This document shows positions 34,055 to 43,284 of a DNA stretch of 64,000 nucleotides, one piece after another (the stretch's first letter is position 1; every line of letters starts with the position of its first letter). This stretch comes from Athalassotoga sp049965695. Its GTDB lineage: Bacteria > Thermotogota > Thermotogae > Mesoaciditogales > Mesoaciditogaceae. The notes beneath the pieces were generated by a model, which was not told the origin of the DNA, did not search any database, and saw only the letters and a list, made by a program, of their open reading frames with translations. The stretch spans positions 1 to 64,000 of the forward strand of contig NZ_JBMFWB010000007.1 of NCBI RefSeq assembly GCF_049965695.1. The letters run 5' to 3'. The position numbers were made by a program, and so were the translations under genes.

Positions 34055-35436
34055 GATCTGTAATGTTTTTTCATCTCAGAATTGAAAGGCAAATTCATTA
34101 TCTCATCCAAAACATCCTTTGCCTGTTTCTCAGACTTCGTCCTCGGATCCCTTATTAGAATCTCGTCGAGTACCCGCCTGTCTCCTGTTATAAACGCCTC
34201 GAGCGCCATCTCGGCTCTCATTATCCTCGGCGTAAGATACATCTTCTTTATTCTATCCGTCAAATCAGGATCTATCTTTTCCGGATGAATCCCTTTTTTG
34301 TCTACCCTGACCGGTACCTCAACAACAACATCGTCGGGAATTCCTTTTATCGTACCTTTGTTCAAAATGTTAAGATACAGCCTTGCCTCTTTACCATTTG
34401 AAATCGCGTTTATGAATGGTATTTGTTGCTCGCCGCTTAACTTATCCTTTGGAAATTCTTCGGGCCACGATTGCGTTAACTTAAGGGACGGATCTTTTGA
34501 AATGTCTATTATCTTTTCTCTTATCTGTCTTAACTCTTCATAAAACTTCGGTCTCTCGATCTCGTTGTCTATCCCTCCGAATTTTCCAAACCATCTTTTC
34601 TTGGTCTCGAGATTATAATGATACTTCCACGTTCCATTCCTTACGGTGTCGCCTATCGGTAAATATCCGTAAAATTCGTACATGTCCATCGCCGCGGGAC
34701 TCATCTGCATGTCCCACGGACTCGTCGATTCCCATTTTGGCAATTTTTCTTTTATCCATTCGTCCAAAATGGGATATCCGTCCTTTCCTTTGTATATAAA
34801 TCTATTCAAGAATATCCCGTGGTTGACTCCGGCTATCTGCCAGTCTATCTCCTTCTCATCAAGGCCCAAAGTTTTGAAAACCTCATGAACGCCTCCGAAT
34901 CCATGACAGAATCCTATTATCTTTGCTTTTGTCTGCCTCAATACCAATTGTGTTATCTCAAAGACCGGGTTCGCAGTTTGGATAAGGTATGCGTCCGGAC
35001 ATATCCTCTCGACTGCTTTTGCGATATCCAAATGGAGTTTGAGTTGATTGTAATTCGAAAGCGTGTAATAATCGGAGACCATGTTGAATTCCTGCGAATC
35101 TATCCCGCGGTAATATCCGTGCTTTTGACCGATATCCCTCATCGTCTCGTACTGGACATATCCGTCCTGATGACCTTCTCCACGTGCGAGGGCCGTGTTT
35201 ATGACAAAGTTCGCACCATCGAGGGCCTTCTCTAAATTCGTCGTCTTTTCAAACTTCAAATTCCCGCCTACCTCGGATGTGTATCTTTGAGAAAGACTGT
35301 ATATGGCATCAAGCCTGCGCTCATCGATATCCATCAAAGAAATGACCGTTCCGGCTAACTCCTTTGTCTTTGCCAGATCGCCGACTAATTTTAGTGTATA
35401 CCTTACGCTTCCCGCTCCTACGAATGTGATCTTCAT
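34051..35436 (-). CDS. Glycoside hydrolase family 4, probable alpha-glucuronidase or alpha-galacturonidase
   Basis: 461 residues. GH4 enzymes cut glycosides by an NAD-dependent redox route with Mn2+. The dinucleotide motif is GAGSVRYT at residues 6-13, the metal Cys is in GFCHGFGG and the metal His in GVNHG; ANPVFEITQ is another signature. A CHG motif, as opposed to CHS or CNV, suggests a uronic-acid glycosidase, which suits the beta-glucuronidase and UxaC-like neighbours. Its ribosome binding site GGAGGAGG is formed by the last codons of the GH2 gene? No: those codons lie downstream; here GGAGGAGGT precedes the ATG within the end region of GH2. Confidence 0.75.
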   Translation of the reverse strand: MKITFVGAGSVRYTLKLVGDLAKTKELAGTVISLMDIDERRLDAIYSLSQRYTSEVGGNLKFEKTTNLEKALDGANFVINTALARGEGHQDGYVQYETMRDIGQKHGYYRGIDSQEFNMVSDYYTLSNYNQLKLHLDIAKAVERICPDAYLIQTANPVFEITQLVLRQTKAKIIGFCHGFGGVHEVFKTLGLDEKEIDWQIAGVNHGIFLNRFIYKGKDGYPILDEWIKEKLPKWESTSPWDMQMSPAAMDMYEFYGYLPIGDTVRNGTWKYHYNLETKKRWFGKFGGIDNEIERPKFYEELRQIREKIIDISKDPSLKLTQSWPEEFPKDKLSGEQQIPFINAISNGKEARLYLNILNKGTIKGIPDDVVVEVPVRVDKKGIHPEKIDPDLTDRIKKMYLTPRIMRAEMALEAFITGDRRVLDEILIRDPRTKSEKQAKDVLDEIMNLPFNSEMKKHYRS

Positions 35437-35440
35437 ACCA

Positions 35441-37135
35441 TTACCTCCTCCATAATCTTTTTAAAGTATGTGCAGCCATCTTGGGATTTCTGTCCCTTGT
35501 AAAGACCCCTTTGTAATTGAAAAGCGGTCTGTGAACATTTTGGGCCGTTTTGAAATCGGCAAAGGCCCAGACATGTATGCCAGTTACAAAATCCTTTTCA
35601 TTTGCGACTTTAAACAATTTCTCGATGTATTCAGACTGGTACTCTTCCGAAAACATCTGCGCCGGATTTGCGTGAAATCCGGATATCGCATCGGCACCGA
35701 ACTCCGTCAAAATCACGGGCCTTTTGTAAGTTTTGTAAAGCGAGTCCAGATCGTCCGAGAGCAACTTCTCGGCCTCCTCTATCTTTCCTTGATGGTTGTA
35801 CCAGCCATAATAGCGATTCACGCTTATGACGTCGAAATGCTTCATCGCCACATCCGGCCCTCCGGATTTTTCGCAAAATGGCACACAACTTACCATCGTT
35901 GTCGGCCTTGTCGGATCGCACTCTTTGGCCGTCTCGTACAATTTTTTGAAAAATCCGTCCGATTTCTGATGTGCAGAATCAGGCTCATTCGCAACGCTCC
36001 ACATGATCACAGACGGATGGTTTTTGTCCCTGTCGATGAGCCTTTTGATATCCTCCACGCACAAATCAACGGTCTTTTCATTTTCGTAATGGTACTTCTC
36101 AAGCCCGACGTGTGGCGCTTCGTCTATGACAAGAAAGCCAAGTTCGTCCGCCATGTCGAGCCATTCTTCGGAATAAGGATAATGTGAGGTTCTGAAAGAG
36201 TTTGCGCCTATCCACCTCAGAAGATCGTAATCTTTGACGATCAAAGGCTTGAAGGTGCCCTGCCCTTCGACGGGAAATTCTTCATGCTTTCCGAAGCCAA
36301 GCAATTTGACGGATTTACCGTTTAAAAGTATGTGTTTGTCATCTAACGTAATAGTTCTTATTCCGACCTTCAATTTGTACTCGTCGATAGGATTATTACC
36401 GGACGTGATTTTTGCTTTCAAATCGTAAAGATAAGGATCATCCAATTCCCAAAAACGGGCATTCTTGATCTCGAAATGAAAATTTTCCTTTGCAGATGTT
36501 ATCTTTTTTGTGTTTGTTAGATCACCAATCGACACCTCTATATTCTTCCCGATGCACTCATCGGTCATTTCTATTGTGATCTCTGCAAGACCCAACTTTT
36601 GGGATGGAACGGATTTATCGCATCTGAAGTTAATGTTCAAAACAGAGGCCCTTGACGAAATTTCTACGTATGGCATCCTTATGATTCCGCCGTACGGGAA
36701 AAAGTCGAAATTTGCCGGAGGAAAGTTGCCGGCCCTCTCAAAGCCCGGCATTTGACCGGCTGGCAGATCATCCTTTGACAGTTTATTCTCAACCTCGACG
36801 CGGATTTTGTTCGTAGATCCGTATTTCAATTTTGGATGGCACTCAAAAGGGAGATATCCAACGTTATTGAATATTGCCAGATCATCGTTTACGTATACCC
36901 TGCTTTTTGTATTCACAGCGCTAAAATAAAATCTAACACGTTTATCCTTCCATTCATACGGTACATCCAAATCGTAGATGTACCCGACCGGTCCTTCTTC
37001 AAAGAAAAGATCTTCGTATTGATCGTTCCAACTGGCAGAAACCGCTATTGGCCTTTCCTTGCCGTGAGCGCGTATTTTCCACATATTCGAAAGTTCGACT
37101 GTCGATCTGCAAAGATTCATCTGTGGCCTTAACAA
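35441..37135 (-). CDS. Beta-glucuronidase (GH2)
   Basis: 564 residues, the usual length for GH2 beta-glucuronidases. Domain order is sugar-binding, immunoglobulin-like, then TIM barrel. The acid/base is the Glu of VANEPDS and the nucleophile the Glu of ILTEFGAD. Near the end NYKG matches the N-x-K motif that grips the glucuronate carboxylate in UidA. The TTG at 37135 gives an N terminus LLRPQMN that aligns with MLRP of E. coli UidA and is well spaced from AAGGAG; an ATG at 37144 abuts that site. No signal peptide, so it acts on imported glucuronides. Confidence 0.88.
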   Translation of the reverse strand: MLRPQMNLCRSTVELSNMWKIRAHGKERPIAVSASWNDQYEDLFFEEGPVGYIYDLDVPYEWKDKRVRFYFSAVNTKSRVYVNDDLAIFNNVGYLPFECHPKLKYGSTNKIRVEVENKLSKDDLPAGQMPGFERAGNFPPANFDFFPYGGIIRMPYVEISSRASVLNINFRCDKSVPSQKLGLAEITIEMTDECIGKNIEVSIGDLTNTKKITSAKENFHFEIKNARFWELDDPYLYDLKAKITSGNNPIDEYKLKVGIRTITLDDKHILLNGKSVKLLGFGKHEEFPVEGQGTFKPLIVKDYDLLRWIGANSFRTSHYPYSEEWLDMADELGFLVIDEAPHVGLEKYHYENEKTVDLCVEDIKRLIDRDKNHPSVIMWSVANEPDSAHQKSDGFFKKLYETAKECDPTRPTTMVSCVPFCEKSGGPDVAMKHFDVISVNRYYGWYNHQGKIEEAEKLLSDDLDSLYKTYKRPVILTEFGADAISGFHANPAQMFSEEYQSEYIEKLFKVANEKDFVTGIHVWAFADFKTAQNVHRPLFNYKGVFTRDRNPKMAAHTLKRLWRR

Positions 37136-37167
37136 TTCAAACATCTCCTTAAAAATTCCCTTTCGGG

Positions 37168-37602
37168 TTATTTCAAATACCTTCCTTCCAGCCTGTTAAA
37201 TGATCCGTACGCAACTCTTTCGAATTTCATTGAGTCTATTTTGTAGATGAAGATCTCATTCGTTATGTTTACTTTCGCTCCAAAAAGATGGCCACCGACC
37301 AATTTCTTATCCGGGCCCGCGAGGGCAACGTGGATGTGGGCAAAGGGTTTTCCGTCCTTTCTCGCGATATTTCCCGTCAACGCGACAAGTTCATGGGGCG
37401 TGTCTATTTTTATCTTTTCGTATTGATCCTTTTCCATGTTGAACCATCCTATTTCAAAATCTTTAAGCATGCCCATTCCGGAAAGAATAACGCCGGCATT
37501 CATGGAATACTTTTCGACGACCGAATACAAAGACTCAAAAAAATCATCGTTTGTGTCAAATCTTACAAAGATCAGATTTTCCTCTTTCATGTCGAATATC
37601 AT
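37168..37602 (-). CDS. PPC/DUF296 domain protein
   Basis: 144 residues of the PPC (DUF296) family, known from plant AT-hook proteins and bacteria. ILSGMGMLKDFEIGWF, GNIARKDGKPFAHIHVAL and GGHLFGAKV carry the conserved histidines that form a possible metal site. The biochemical role is not known. ATG at 37602 follows GAGGTGG and lies 11 bases after the stop of the fusion gene. Confidence 0.8.
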   Translation of the reverse strand: MIFDMKEENLIFVRFDTNDDFFESLYSVVEKYSMNAGVILSGMGMLKDFEIGWFNMEKDQYEKIKIDTPHELVALTGNIARKDGKPFAHIHVALAGPDKKLVGGHLFGAKVNITNEIFIYKIDSMKFERVAYGSFNRLEGRYLK

Positions 37603-37612
37603 TTCAACCACC

Positions 37613-39742
37613 TCATTCTAAAGTCTCTTCGAATACTTTTTTCAATTCGTCGAAGTTGTCACTTCTGCGCTTTATCAAATCTTCCAAAGCCTCCGCCGCA
37701 CTCAGCCCGTCATGGACGGTCCTGAAGACGCCGTAGGATACGGCCGCGGGATCGTCATCGCCCGGGAAAAGCACATTTCGTCCGATAAGCGCGCCTCTCA
37801 CGTTCGGACCGCTTTCGAGTGCTTTCGAGAGATTTTCCATTGTGTAGGTCGGATCTTCTTTTGATTCTCCGCCGAGGATAAGAATCGGCAACGTCGTCGA
37901 TCTCGCGACCCTTTCGAAATTCGGAACGTAAGGAATCTTTATCCACATCTTTGCGCTGCTTCCGCCTATCGCCGAAACGACTCCGACGATCTTTATGAGT
38001 TCATTGGCGTCTAAAATCGTTTCGTAAGCTGAATCTTCATTTTCTCTTTTTACGGGCAACGGTTCCATGAAGATCGGAAGGCCGAGTTCGTTGCACTCTC
38101 TTACCGCCGCGGCGCACTCTTCGAGTGTTTTCAAAGACCATCTCGAATATTTTCCGGTATCGAGTCTGAAGAGCAATTTTCCGGCGTCAAGGTTAAATCT
38201 CACGAGATCTTTCGGCCAGTACGCGGTTATGACGTCTTCCATCTCGTATTCAATGCCTGCAAGGCCCGATCTGTTCATGCTGCCCATTATTATTTTGTTA
38301 TCCAAGAAACTCTTTCTTCCCGACCTTTTGTAAAGGTAATCTATCATGGCAAGTTCATCTATCAAATCGGGCGTGGCCATAACACCGTCAACGTATCCGT
38401 ATGCCAGAACTCTTACAATCCTCCCGAGATATTCGAGCCTGTCGCCTATTAAAGTGGGATTGTCTCCCACACCGGTAACCCGCCTTGCCGGATGATCTGC
38501 CGCGAGGATGACAAGGTAACCGTCTTCGGTCAAGGATTTTCTTCTTTTTCTTGCTTTCAGATTTTCTTCTATTATTTCCGGATTTTTAACCCTCATATCC
38601 GTGAGTTTGTAAAATGCCCATTCGGGAAAGTAATCGCGCGTCACGAATCTGTACTTGCCGGCGCTGTAAATGACATCCTGCCACGTTCTCGCATCGTCGT
38701 AGAATGATTTGGAATGCTGCAATACGGGCACGCTTCCTTCGCGCCCTCTTGGCATTACCTCAAATCCGATTGGCCCCGTGTAATCCATTTCGTGAAGCGC
38801 TTTGACGAAGTCGGCGACTTCTCTCAATTTAATCGCACCATTGGGATACGCAAAGGATATGTGGGCATCGCCGTAATTCGGATCGTTGGGATCGAGCACG
38901 CAATTTCCTATGTGAACATGGAAAAGGTAAGGTTTGAGATATTGCAAAACCTCTGCAAATTCAGGTTCCTGGACATCTTCCGATTTTACCAGATTGTCGT
39001 ACTTTTTTGTTTGATCTCCGGATTGTATTTCAAGATTTATATGCTCTATTATCGATTTGGTATTTCTTATGAGCAGCATGTGGGTAAGATCGTACAAAAG
39101 TCCGAATTCATCGTGATGGTACTCGTCTCTTACGCGCCTTGCTATCTCTATCGCCTCAAGTGTAGGCCCTATGAGTTGATCATGAAAGCGTCCTCGCGGA
39201 TCGTTGATTCTGTCAAACATTACGAGAATCAATTTCATCGGTTTTCTTTTCAATGTTTTTGCCGCGTGATCCGAATACTCGCAAAGTTCGTGAATGGATC
39301 TTACCAAAGAAAGTTTTGCCGTGTCGCGCAATTCTATTCCGGGATCGCGTCCGGATCTGAATGTAAAACCTTGAGCGTTGAATTCGTATGCCTGATCGAT
39401 CAAGCCTTTGAGACGATTCACACCATTTACCCTGTCAAGTTCGTTTATCGAGGAGATATCAGTGGGAGCGTATCCTTCTTCGTTCAAAGATTGGACAAAT
39501 TGGGCTCCGAAGAAGATGTGAAGTTTTGTCGTTTTGAGAAAATCTATCGCTTTTTTTCTCAAAGCAGGATCTTTTATGCGCGTTATCTCTATTCCGCCGA
39601 AGTAATCATCATCGGCCAGCGTTTTGAGCGATTCCGTAAGATATTTTTCACTCGGCTCTCCTCTTTGCATTGAATTCGTGTTCTGTCGTCCCGGGAAGGC
39701 CATCGGCTGGACAACTGTCATAAGGTTATCTTTGAGAATCAT
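37613..39742 (-). CDS. Fused sugar epimerase/isomerase and class I aldolase-like protein
   Basis: 709 residues joining two TIM barrels. Residues 1 to about 375 resemble xylose-isomerase-like (AP endonuclease 2) sugar epimerases, with EFGLLYDLTHM, YLFHVHIGNC and GPIGFEVMP supplying likely metal ligands. Residues about 395-709 resemble Cgl0159-type aldolase-like proteins of inositol clusters, with VILAADHPARR at the start and a Lys in MWIKIPYV as a candidate Schiff-base residue. Both steps would act in sequence on a sugar acid. ATG at 39742 follows AAGGAGG inside the end of the DeoR gene. Confidence 0.7.
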   Translation of the reverse strand: MILKDNLMTVVQPMAFPGRQNTNSMQRGEPSEKYLTESLKTLADDDYFGGIEITRIKDPALRKKAIDFLKTTKLHIFFGAQFVQSLNEEGYAPTDISSINELDRVNGVNRLKGLIDQAYEFNAQGFTFRSGRDPGIELRDTAKLSLVRSIHELCEYSDHAAKTLKRKPMKLILVMFDRINDPRGRFHDQLIGPTLEAIEIARRVRDEYHHDEFGLLYDLTHMLLIRNTKSIIEHINLEIQSGDQTKKYDNLVKSEDVQEPEFAEVLQYLKPYLFHVHIGNCVLDPNDPNYGDAHISFAYPNGAIKLREVADFVKALHEMDYTGPIGFEVMPRGREGSVPVLQHSKSFYDDARTWQDVIYSAGKYRFVTRDYFPEWAFYKLTDMRVKNPEIIEENLKARKRRKSLTEDGYLVILAADHPARRVTGVGDNPTLIGDRLEYLGRIVRVLAYGYVDGVMATPDLIDELAMIDYLYKRSGRKSFLDNKIIMGSMNRSGLAGIEYEMEDVITAYWPKDLVRFNLDAGKLLFRLDTGKYSRWSLKTLEECAAAVRECNELGLPIFMEPLPVKRENEDSAYETILDANELIKIVGVVSAIGGSSAKMWIKIPYVPNFERVARSTTLPILILGGESKEDPTYTMENLSKALESGPNVRGALIGRNVLFPGDDDPAAVSYGVFRTVHDGLSAAEALEDLIKRRSDNFDELKKVFEETLE

Positions 39743-40517
39743 TTTTTTCCTCCTTTTGCGCAACGATCAAATCCAATCCCGCATTCGCGAGTATCGATTT
39801 GTCTTCATCCGGTACTTTCCAATCGGTTATGACGTGATCTATTTGATCGAAGGTTGCGTATATCGAAAATGACGGTCTTTCGAACTTTGAAGAATCAACG
39901 ATGACAAAAGATTCGCTCGATTGTGAGATCATCAAAGACTTTATCTTCGCCTCGTTGATGTTCGGCGTCATGAACCCGTCTTTCGAAAAGCCCGTCGCAC
40001 CGACAAAGGATTTGTCGGCGTATATCTTTTTTATGTTCTCTTCCGCAAATGCGCCTATCAAAGAGAAACTGTTTTCTCTTACAACTCCGCCGAGCACTAT
40101 GAGATCGATACCCGTCCCGACGAGTTCGGTTGCTATGAAAAAGTTGTTCGTGACGATCGTCAACGGAAACAATTTCATTCTTTTTATCTCTCTTGCCATC
40201 GCCAGCGTTGTCGTGCCGCTGTCCAAAATTATGCTGTCTCCGGGTTTTACAAACTCGAGCGCTTTTTTGGCTATGGCATACTTTTCTTCAACGTGCTGCT
40301 GTGACTTTTGAATAAAACTCCACTCTACTTTTGTATGAGACGGCAGCAATGCCCCTCCGTGTGTACGAACTACCATACCAAGATTTTCAAGGTCTGAAAG
40401 ATCCTTTCTTATGGTTGTACCCGTTACACCGAGTACCCTTGACAGTTCGTTCACGGTTATTTCGCCTTTTTCTTTTATAAGATCGATCAATTTTGCCTTT
40501 CGTGTTTCTTCTAACAT
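39726..40517 (-). CDS. DeoR-family transcriptional regulator
   Basis: 263 residues. The N-terminal winged helix includes RKAKLIDLIKEKGEITVNEL and VTGTTIRKDLSDLE; the C-terminal DeoR sensor domain includes DSGTTTLAMAREI and GATGFSKDGFM. Such proteins usually repress sugar genes until a phosphorylated sugar binds. The start overlaps the stop of the UxaC-like gene (TGATG), and the end overlaps the fusion gene. It most likely controls its own operon. Confidence 0.88.
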   Translation of the reverse strand: MLEETRKAKLIDLIKEKGEITVNELSRVLGVTGTTIRKDLSDLENLGMVVRTHGGALLPSHTKVEWSFIQKSQQHVEEKYAIAKKALEFVKPGDSIILDSGTTTLAMAREIKRMKLFPLTIVTNNFFIATELVGTGIDLIVLGGVVRENSFSLIGAFAEENIKKIYADKSFVGATGFSKDGFMTPNINEAKIKSLMISQSSESFVIVDSSKFERPSFSIYATFDQIDHVITDWKVPDEDKSILANAGLDLIVAQKEEKNDSQR

Positions 40518-41764
40518 CAAAATCTCCTCTTCAAAAACGCTTCGAACTCTCCACCGAAGAGTTTTTCAACGTCTCTTTTCACTTCTTCTTCGGTGATTAC
40601 CCATCCATCTTCCAAAATATCCGAATATTTATCCGTCAAAACTTTCTCTATGACTTTCTTTGAATGATCCCATTTGTATATAAGTTGATCAAGCACGCGT
40701 GCGTCGGAGTGCTGAGGGGTAAAACTCAATCCCAACATTTCCATTCTTTCACGGGTGATCTCATCGACTACAGATGGATTGTTCAAAAACCACCAGCAAC
40801 CGAAGACATGAATGTTTCTGAACTTCCTCGCGGCAACGACGAGTTCGTGCTGATTTTCGCGGGATAGCATTGTAATTAAAAATTTGTTGTGAGGGTACAT
40901 TCTCGCAAGATATTCAACCGTGTTTATATCTGCCTTTCCGACCGAATCTCCGGCAAGTTTTAATTGAGGATTTGAAAGTTTTTTGGCACCTATCATCATG
41001 GCAAACGGCACGTTATGCTCGTAAGAGACCGGAATTATGGCATTCTCTATTATCAAGGCCGTTTCGGTATCTGAAGGAATTTTGAATTCTGGCGGAAGTG
41101 ATGCGGCCATATAAACGGGATTCATGCGATCTATCCAATCAGAAAGAAATCTCTTGATCTCAGAAAAGGCCTTTTCCGTCAATTTCTCTTCGACATCGTA
41201 TCCCCATTCTTTGAGTTTAAGATAAGAAGATGGCCATTTCACAAGGAGCGGATCTATTCGCAGGGCGCTTTTGAACCGGGCATCTCCTTTTTCATTTTTG
41301 ATCCAGATTTTTCGTTCATCTTCGACGAATGGATCATTTGTCATGACAACGTATTTTATATGGGCCGTTTTGAAAACCAGATCGATGTATTCGTCAACCT
41401 TTTTAGATGCAAAGAACTTTCTGTATCCTTCGAGATCCCGCTTAGAAGGATCGAGTCCGACGGATTTCAAAACCGTTATAACGCCTCTTGTGGCTTCGCT
41501 TACTGGCGAATTTTCGATGAACAGTTTTTTCCATATCAAATTAGATTGATCCTTAACACTCATCTTCCATAATTCATCGTAAGGCATGTCGGACAATCTC
41601 ATAACTTCGGCTATTAAATAATGGTAAGTCAGAAGATCGTCGACTCCCCACAACAATAAATCTTTGAATCTCAAATCGAAGATATGTGTATGAAGATCAA
41701 CTATCTGAACTTCTTCGACTGCTTTCTTGACAACTTTACTTATTTCTTCTTTCTTTATGTTCAT
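40517..41764 (-). CDS. Glucuronate isomerase (UxaC)-like amidohydrolase
   Basis: 415 residues, shorter than the 450-470 of classic UxaC. VDLHTHIFD near residue 20 is the metal-binding start of the family, and LLWGVDDLLTYHYLIAEVMR matches the region that binds the sugar in UxaC. UxaC turns D-glucuronate into D-fructuronate. Being the first gene after free glucuronate would be made fits this role. ATG at 41764 follows GGAGGCGTG. Other amidohydrolase activities cannot be excluded. Confidence 0.65.
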   Translation of the reverse strand: MNIKKEEISKVVKKAVEEVQIVDLHTHIFDLRFKDLLLWGVDDLLTYHYLIAEVMRLSDMPYDELWKMSVKDQSNLIWKKLFIENSPVSEATRGVITVLKSVGLDPSKRDLEGYRKFFASKKVDEYIDLVFKTAHIKYVVMTNDPFVEDERKIWIKNEKGDARFKSALRIDPLLVKWPSSYLKLKEWGYDVEEKLTEKAFSEIKRFLSDWIDRMNPVYMAASLPPEFKIPSDTETALIIENAIIPVSYEHNVPFAMMIGAKKLSNPQLKLAGDSVGKADINTVEYLARMYPHNKFLITMLSRENQHELVVAARKFRNIHVFGCWWFLNNPSVVDEITRERMEMLGLSFTPQHSDARVLDQLIYKWDHSKKVIEKVLTDKYSDILEDGWVITEEEVKRDVEKLFGGEFEAFLKRRF

Positions 41765-41984
41765 TTTCACGCCTCCAAACAAAACAAAATACAACTAAAT
41801 GAAACAATATAAAAGGAGGTGAATGCAAATGCCAAATTCGGCCTTTTTCGGTCAATTTTGGTAAAATATTCAGATTATTTGAAATTTAATCTTAAAATCG
41901 TAAAATTAAATTGATTATCTTTGTTTTTTGATGATTGTTGTGGAAAACTTTTGTTATACCTGATCATGTGTAAAATACCATTTT

Positions 41985-42060
41985 GGCTCCGGCAGGTGCC
42001 CCACTCGATGTCCTCGCTTCGCTGCGAAGGCCATCGAGAGGGCATCCTGCCCTTCGCTCG
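41985..42060 (-). ncRNA. Structured element, copy 2
   Basis: The minus strand matches the element at 12811-12890: the outer arms GGCAGG and CCTGCC, a CTCGATG/CATCGAG stem, and a CTTCG-CAG-CGAAG hairpin. Stem bases differ from copy 1 but remain paired, while GCGAGGAC and CCTGCCGGAGCC are shared. It lies in a 430-base gap between divergent genes. I see no clear promoter, so it may be a repeat in place of an RNA gene. Confidence 0.5.
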
Positions 42061-42171
42061 GTAAATAAGCATTCGGCTTTATTAGAGTATCTGGATCTTT
42101 AAAAGATAGCCGGCGCAGTGATTCAAGATTGATCTTTCGTGTTATGATAAAATATATTGAATTGATTTTAA

Positions 42172-43284
42172 AATAACCTTTTAAAGGGGGGCTCAGAAGT
42201 TAGCGGTGAATCTAAGAAAGAAAGGAAAAAGCTTTACAGAAGTCTCTTCATAGCTTTATTATCAACTGCCTCTGTTTTTGCGGTGTTTTTGATCTTTGCA
42301 AAAGACAGCACACAGATATTAAGGATTTTATTTTTATCTCCGATTGACATAATGATAGGTTTTGCACTTTTCATGGGCATAATATTCATAGATACTGTTA
42401 GAACGATGGTAATGACACATTTTCTCGGTGAACGTGTGAAGTGGCGGGTAGCACTTTCAAATTCAATTTTAGGATATTTTTACACCTACATAACACCTTC
42501 TTCTGCCGGAGGCCAACCTTTTCAGATATACCATCTTTCAAAATGGAAAGTAAAGCCCGAAATCTCATCGGCCATCATTTTGACCCGCTGGAGCACGATG
42601 ATGATCTTTCTTTCGATCTCATCTATTTTGTTGTTGAAAAGATATCTTTTCTACATTCAAATAGGAATCCCCGTCTTAAGTCAGATCATATGGGTAATAA
42701 TTTTACTTGGAGTTCTTGTTTCCTTTGCCATATTTTTAATTTTGCTTATTCCTCGTGTTGGAATCGGCCTTGTGAATTTCTTGAAAAAAAGTCGCATTTT
42801 GAAATGGATCTTTAAACTTTTCAAAAAAGACGATGTTGAGGTTTTAACAAAGTTTGAAGACAATGTCAAACAATTTTACGATGCAATGCACATGATATGG
42901 ATGAAAAAACCGCTTTTGATAATTTTCGATGCCATAACGGGAATTTTGGATTTAGGAATTCTTTATTACATACTTTACAGATCTATAATGGCTGCCTCTT
43001 ACGAAAATGAAGCACAATTTTTTCTTTCTTTTTGGTCTTTAAGTGCGATTTTCATATTGCTCTCTTTCGTTGTTTATTATTTTCCAACTCCCGGATCTTC
43101 AGGCGGCATAGAGGGAGCCTTTTATCTTGTGTTTTCGATGTATGGAAGTCCTCCGGCCGTTATGGCTGGAATTTTGATATGGAGAATATCAACATACTAT
43201 CTTCCTATTTTGCTTGGCATTGTAACGATGTTCTTTGAGTTCAAAGCCAAAAGCAAGGAGGTTGAAAGTGCGGAAAAAACTTAA
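42172..43284 (+). CDS. Flippase-like (UPF0104/LPG synthase TM domain) membrane protein, start uncertain
   Basis: The family-like membrane protein includes NSILGYFYTYITPSSAGGQP and PTPGSSGGIEGAF, hallmarks of UPF0104 proteins related to the membrane part of lysyl-phosphatidylglycerol synthase. About eight membrane segments are predicted. The first clear start codon, GTG at 42283, would remove the first helix. The frame is open from 42172, and the missing N terminus (RKKLYRSLFIALLS) is coded from about 42223. AAGGGGGG at 42184-42190 points to a start near 42199, where the codon is GTT. A non-standard start or a one-base error is likely. The gene overlaps the APC gene by 17 bases. Confidence 0.7.
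   Translation, partial: NNLLKGGSEVSGESKKERKKLYRSLFIALLSTASVFAVFLIFAKDSTQILRILFLSPIDIMIGFALFMGIIFIDTVRTMVMTHFLGERVKWRVALSNSILGYFYTYITPSSAGGQPFQIYHLSKWKVKPEISSAIILTRWSTMMIFLSISSILLLKRYLFYIQIGIPVLSQIIWVIILLGVLVSFAIFLILLIPRVGIGLVNFLKKSRILKWIFKLFKKDDVEVLTKFEDNVKQFYDAMHMIWMKKPLLIIFDAITGILDLGILYYILYRSIMAASYENEAQFFLSFWSLSAIFILLSFVVYYFPTPGSSGGIEGAFYLVFSMYGSPPAVMAGILIWRISTYYLPILLGIVTMFFEFKAKSKEVESAEKT

Noticed and set aside
42206..42256. Programmed -1 frameshift at the start of the flippase-like gene
   Set aside because: A GTG at 42206 opens the other frame, but no proper X-XXY-YYZ slippery heptamer is found in the A-rich stretch.
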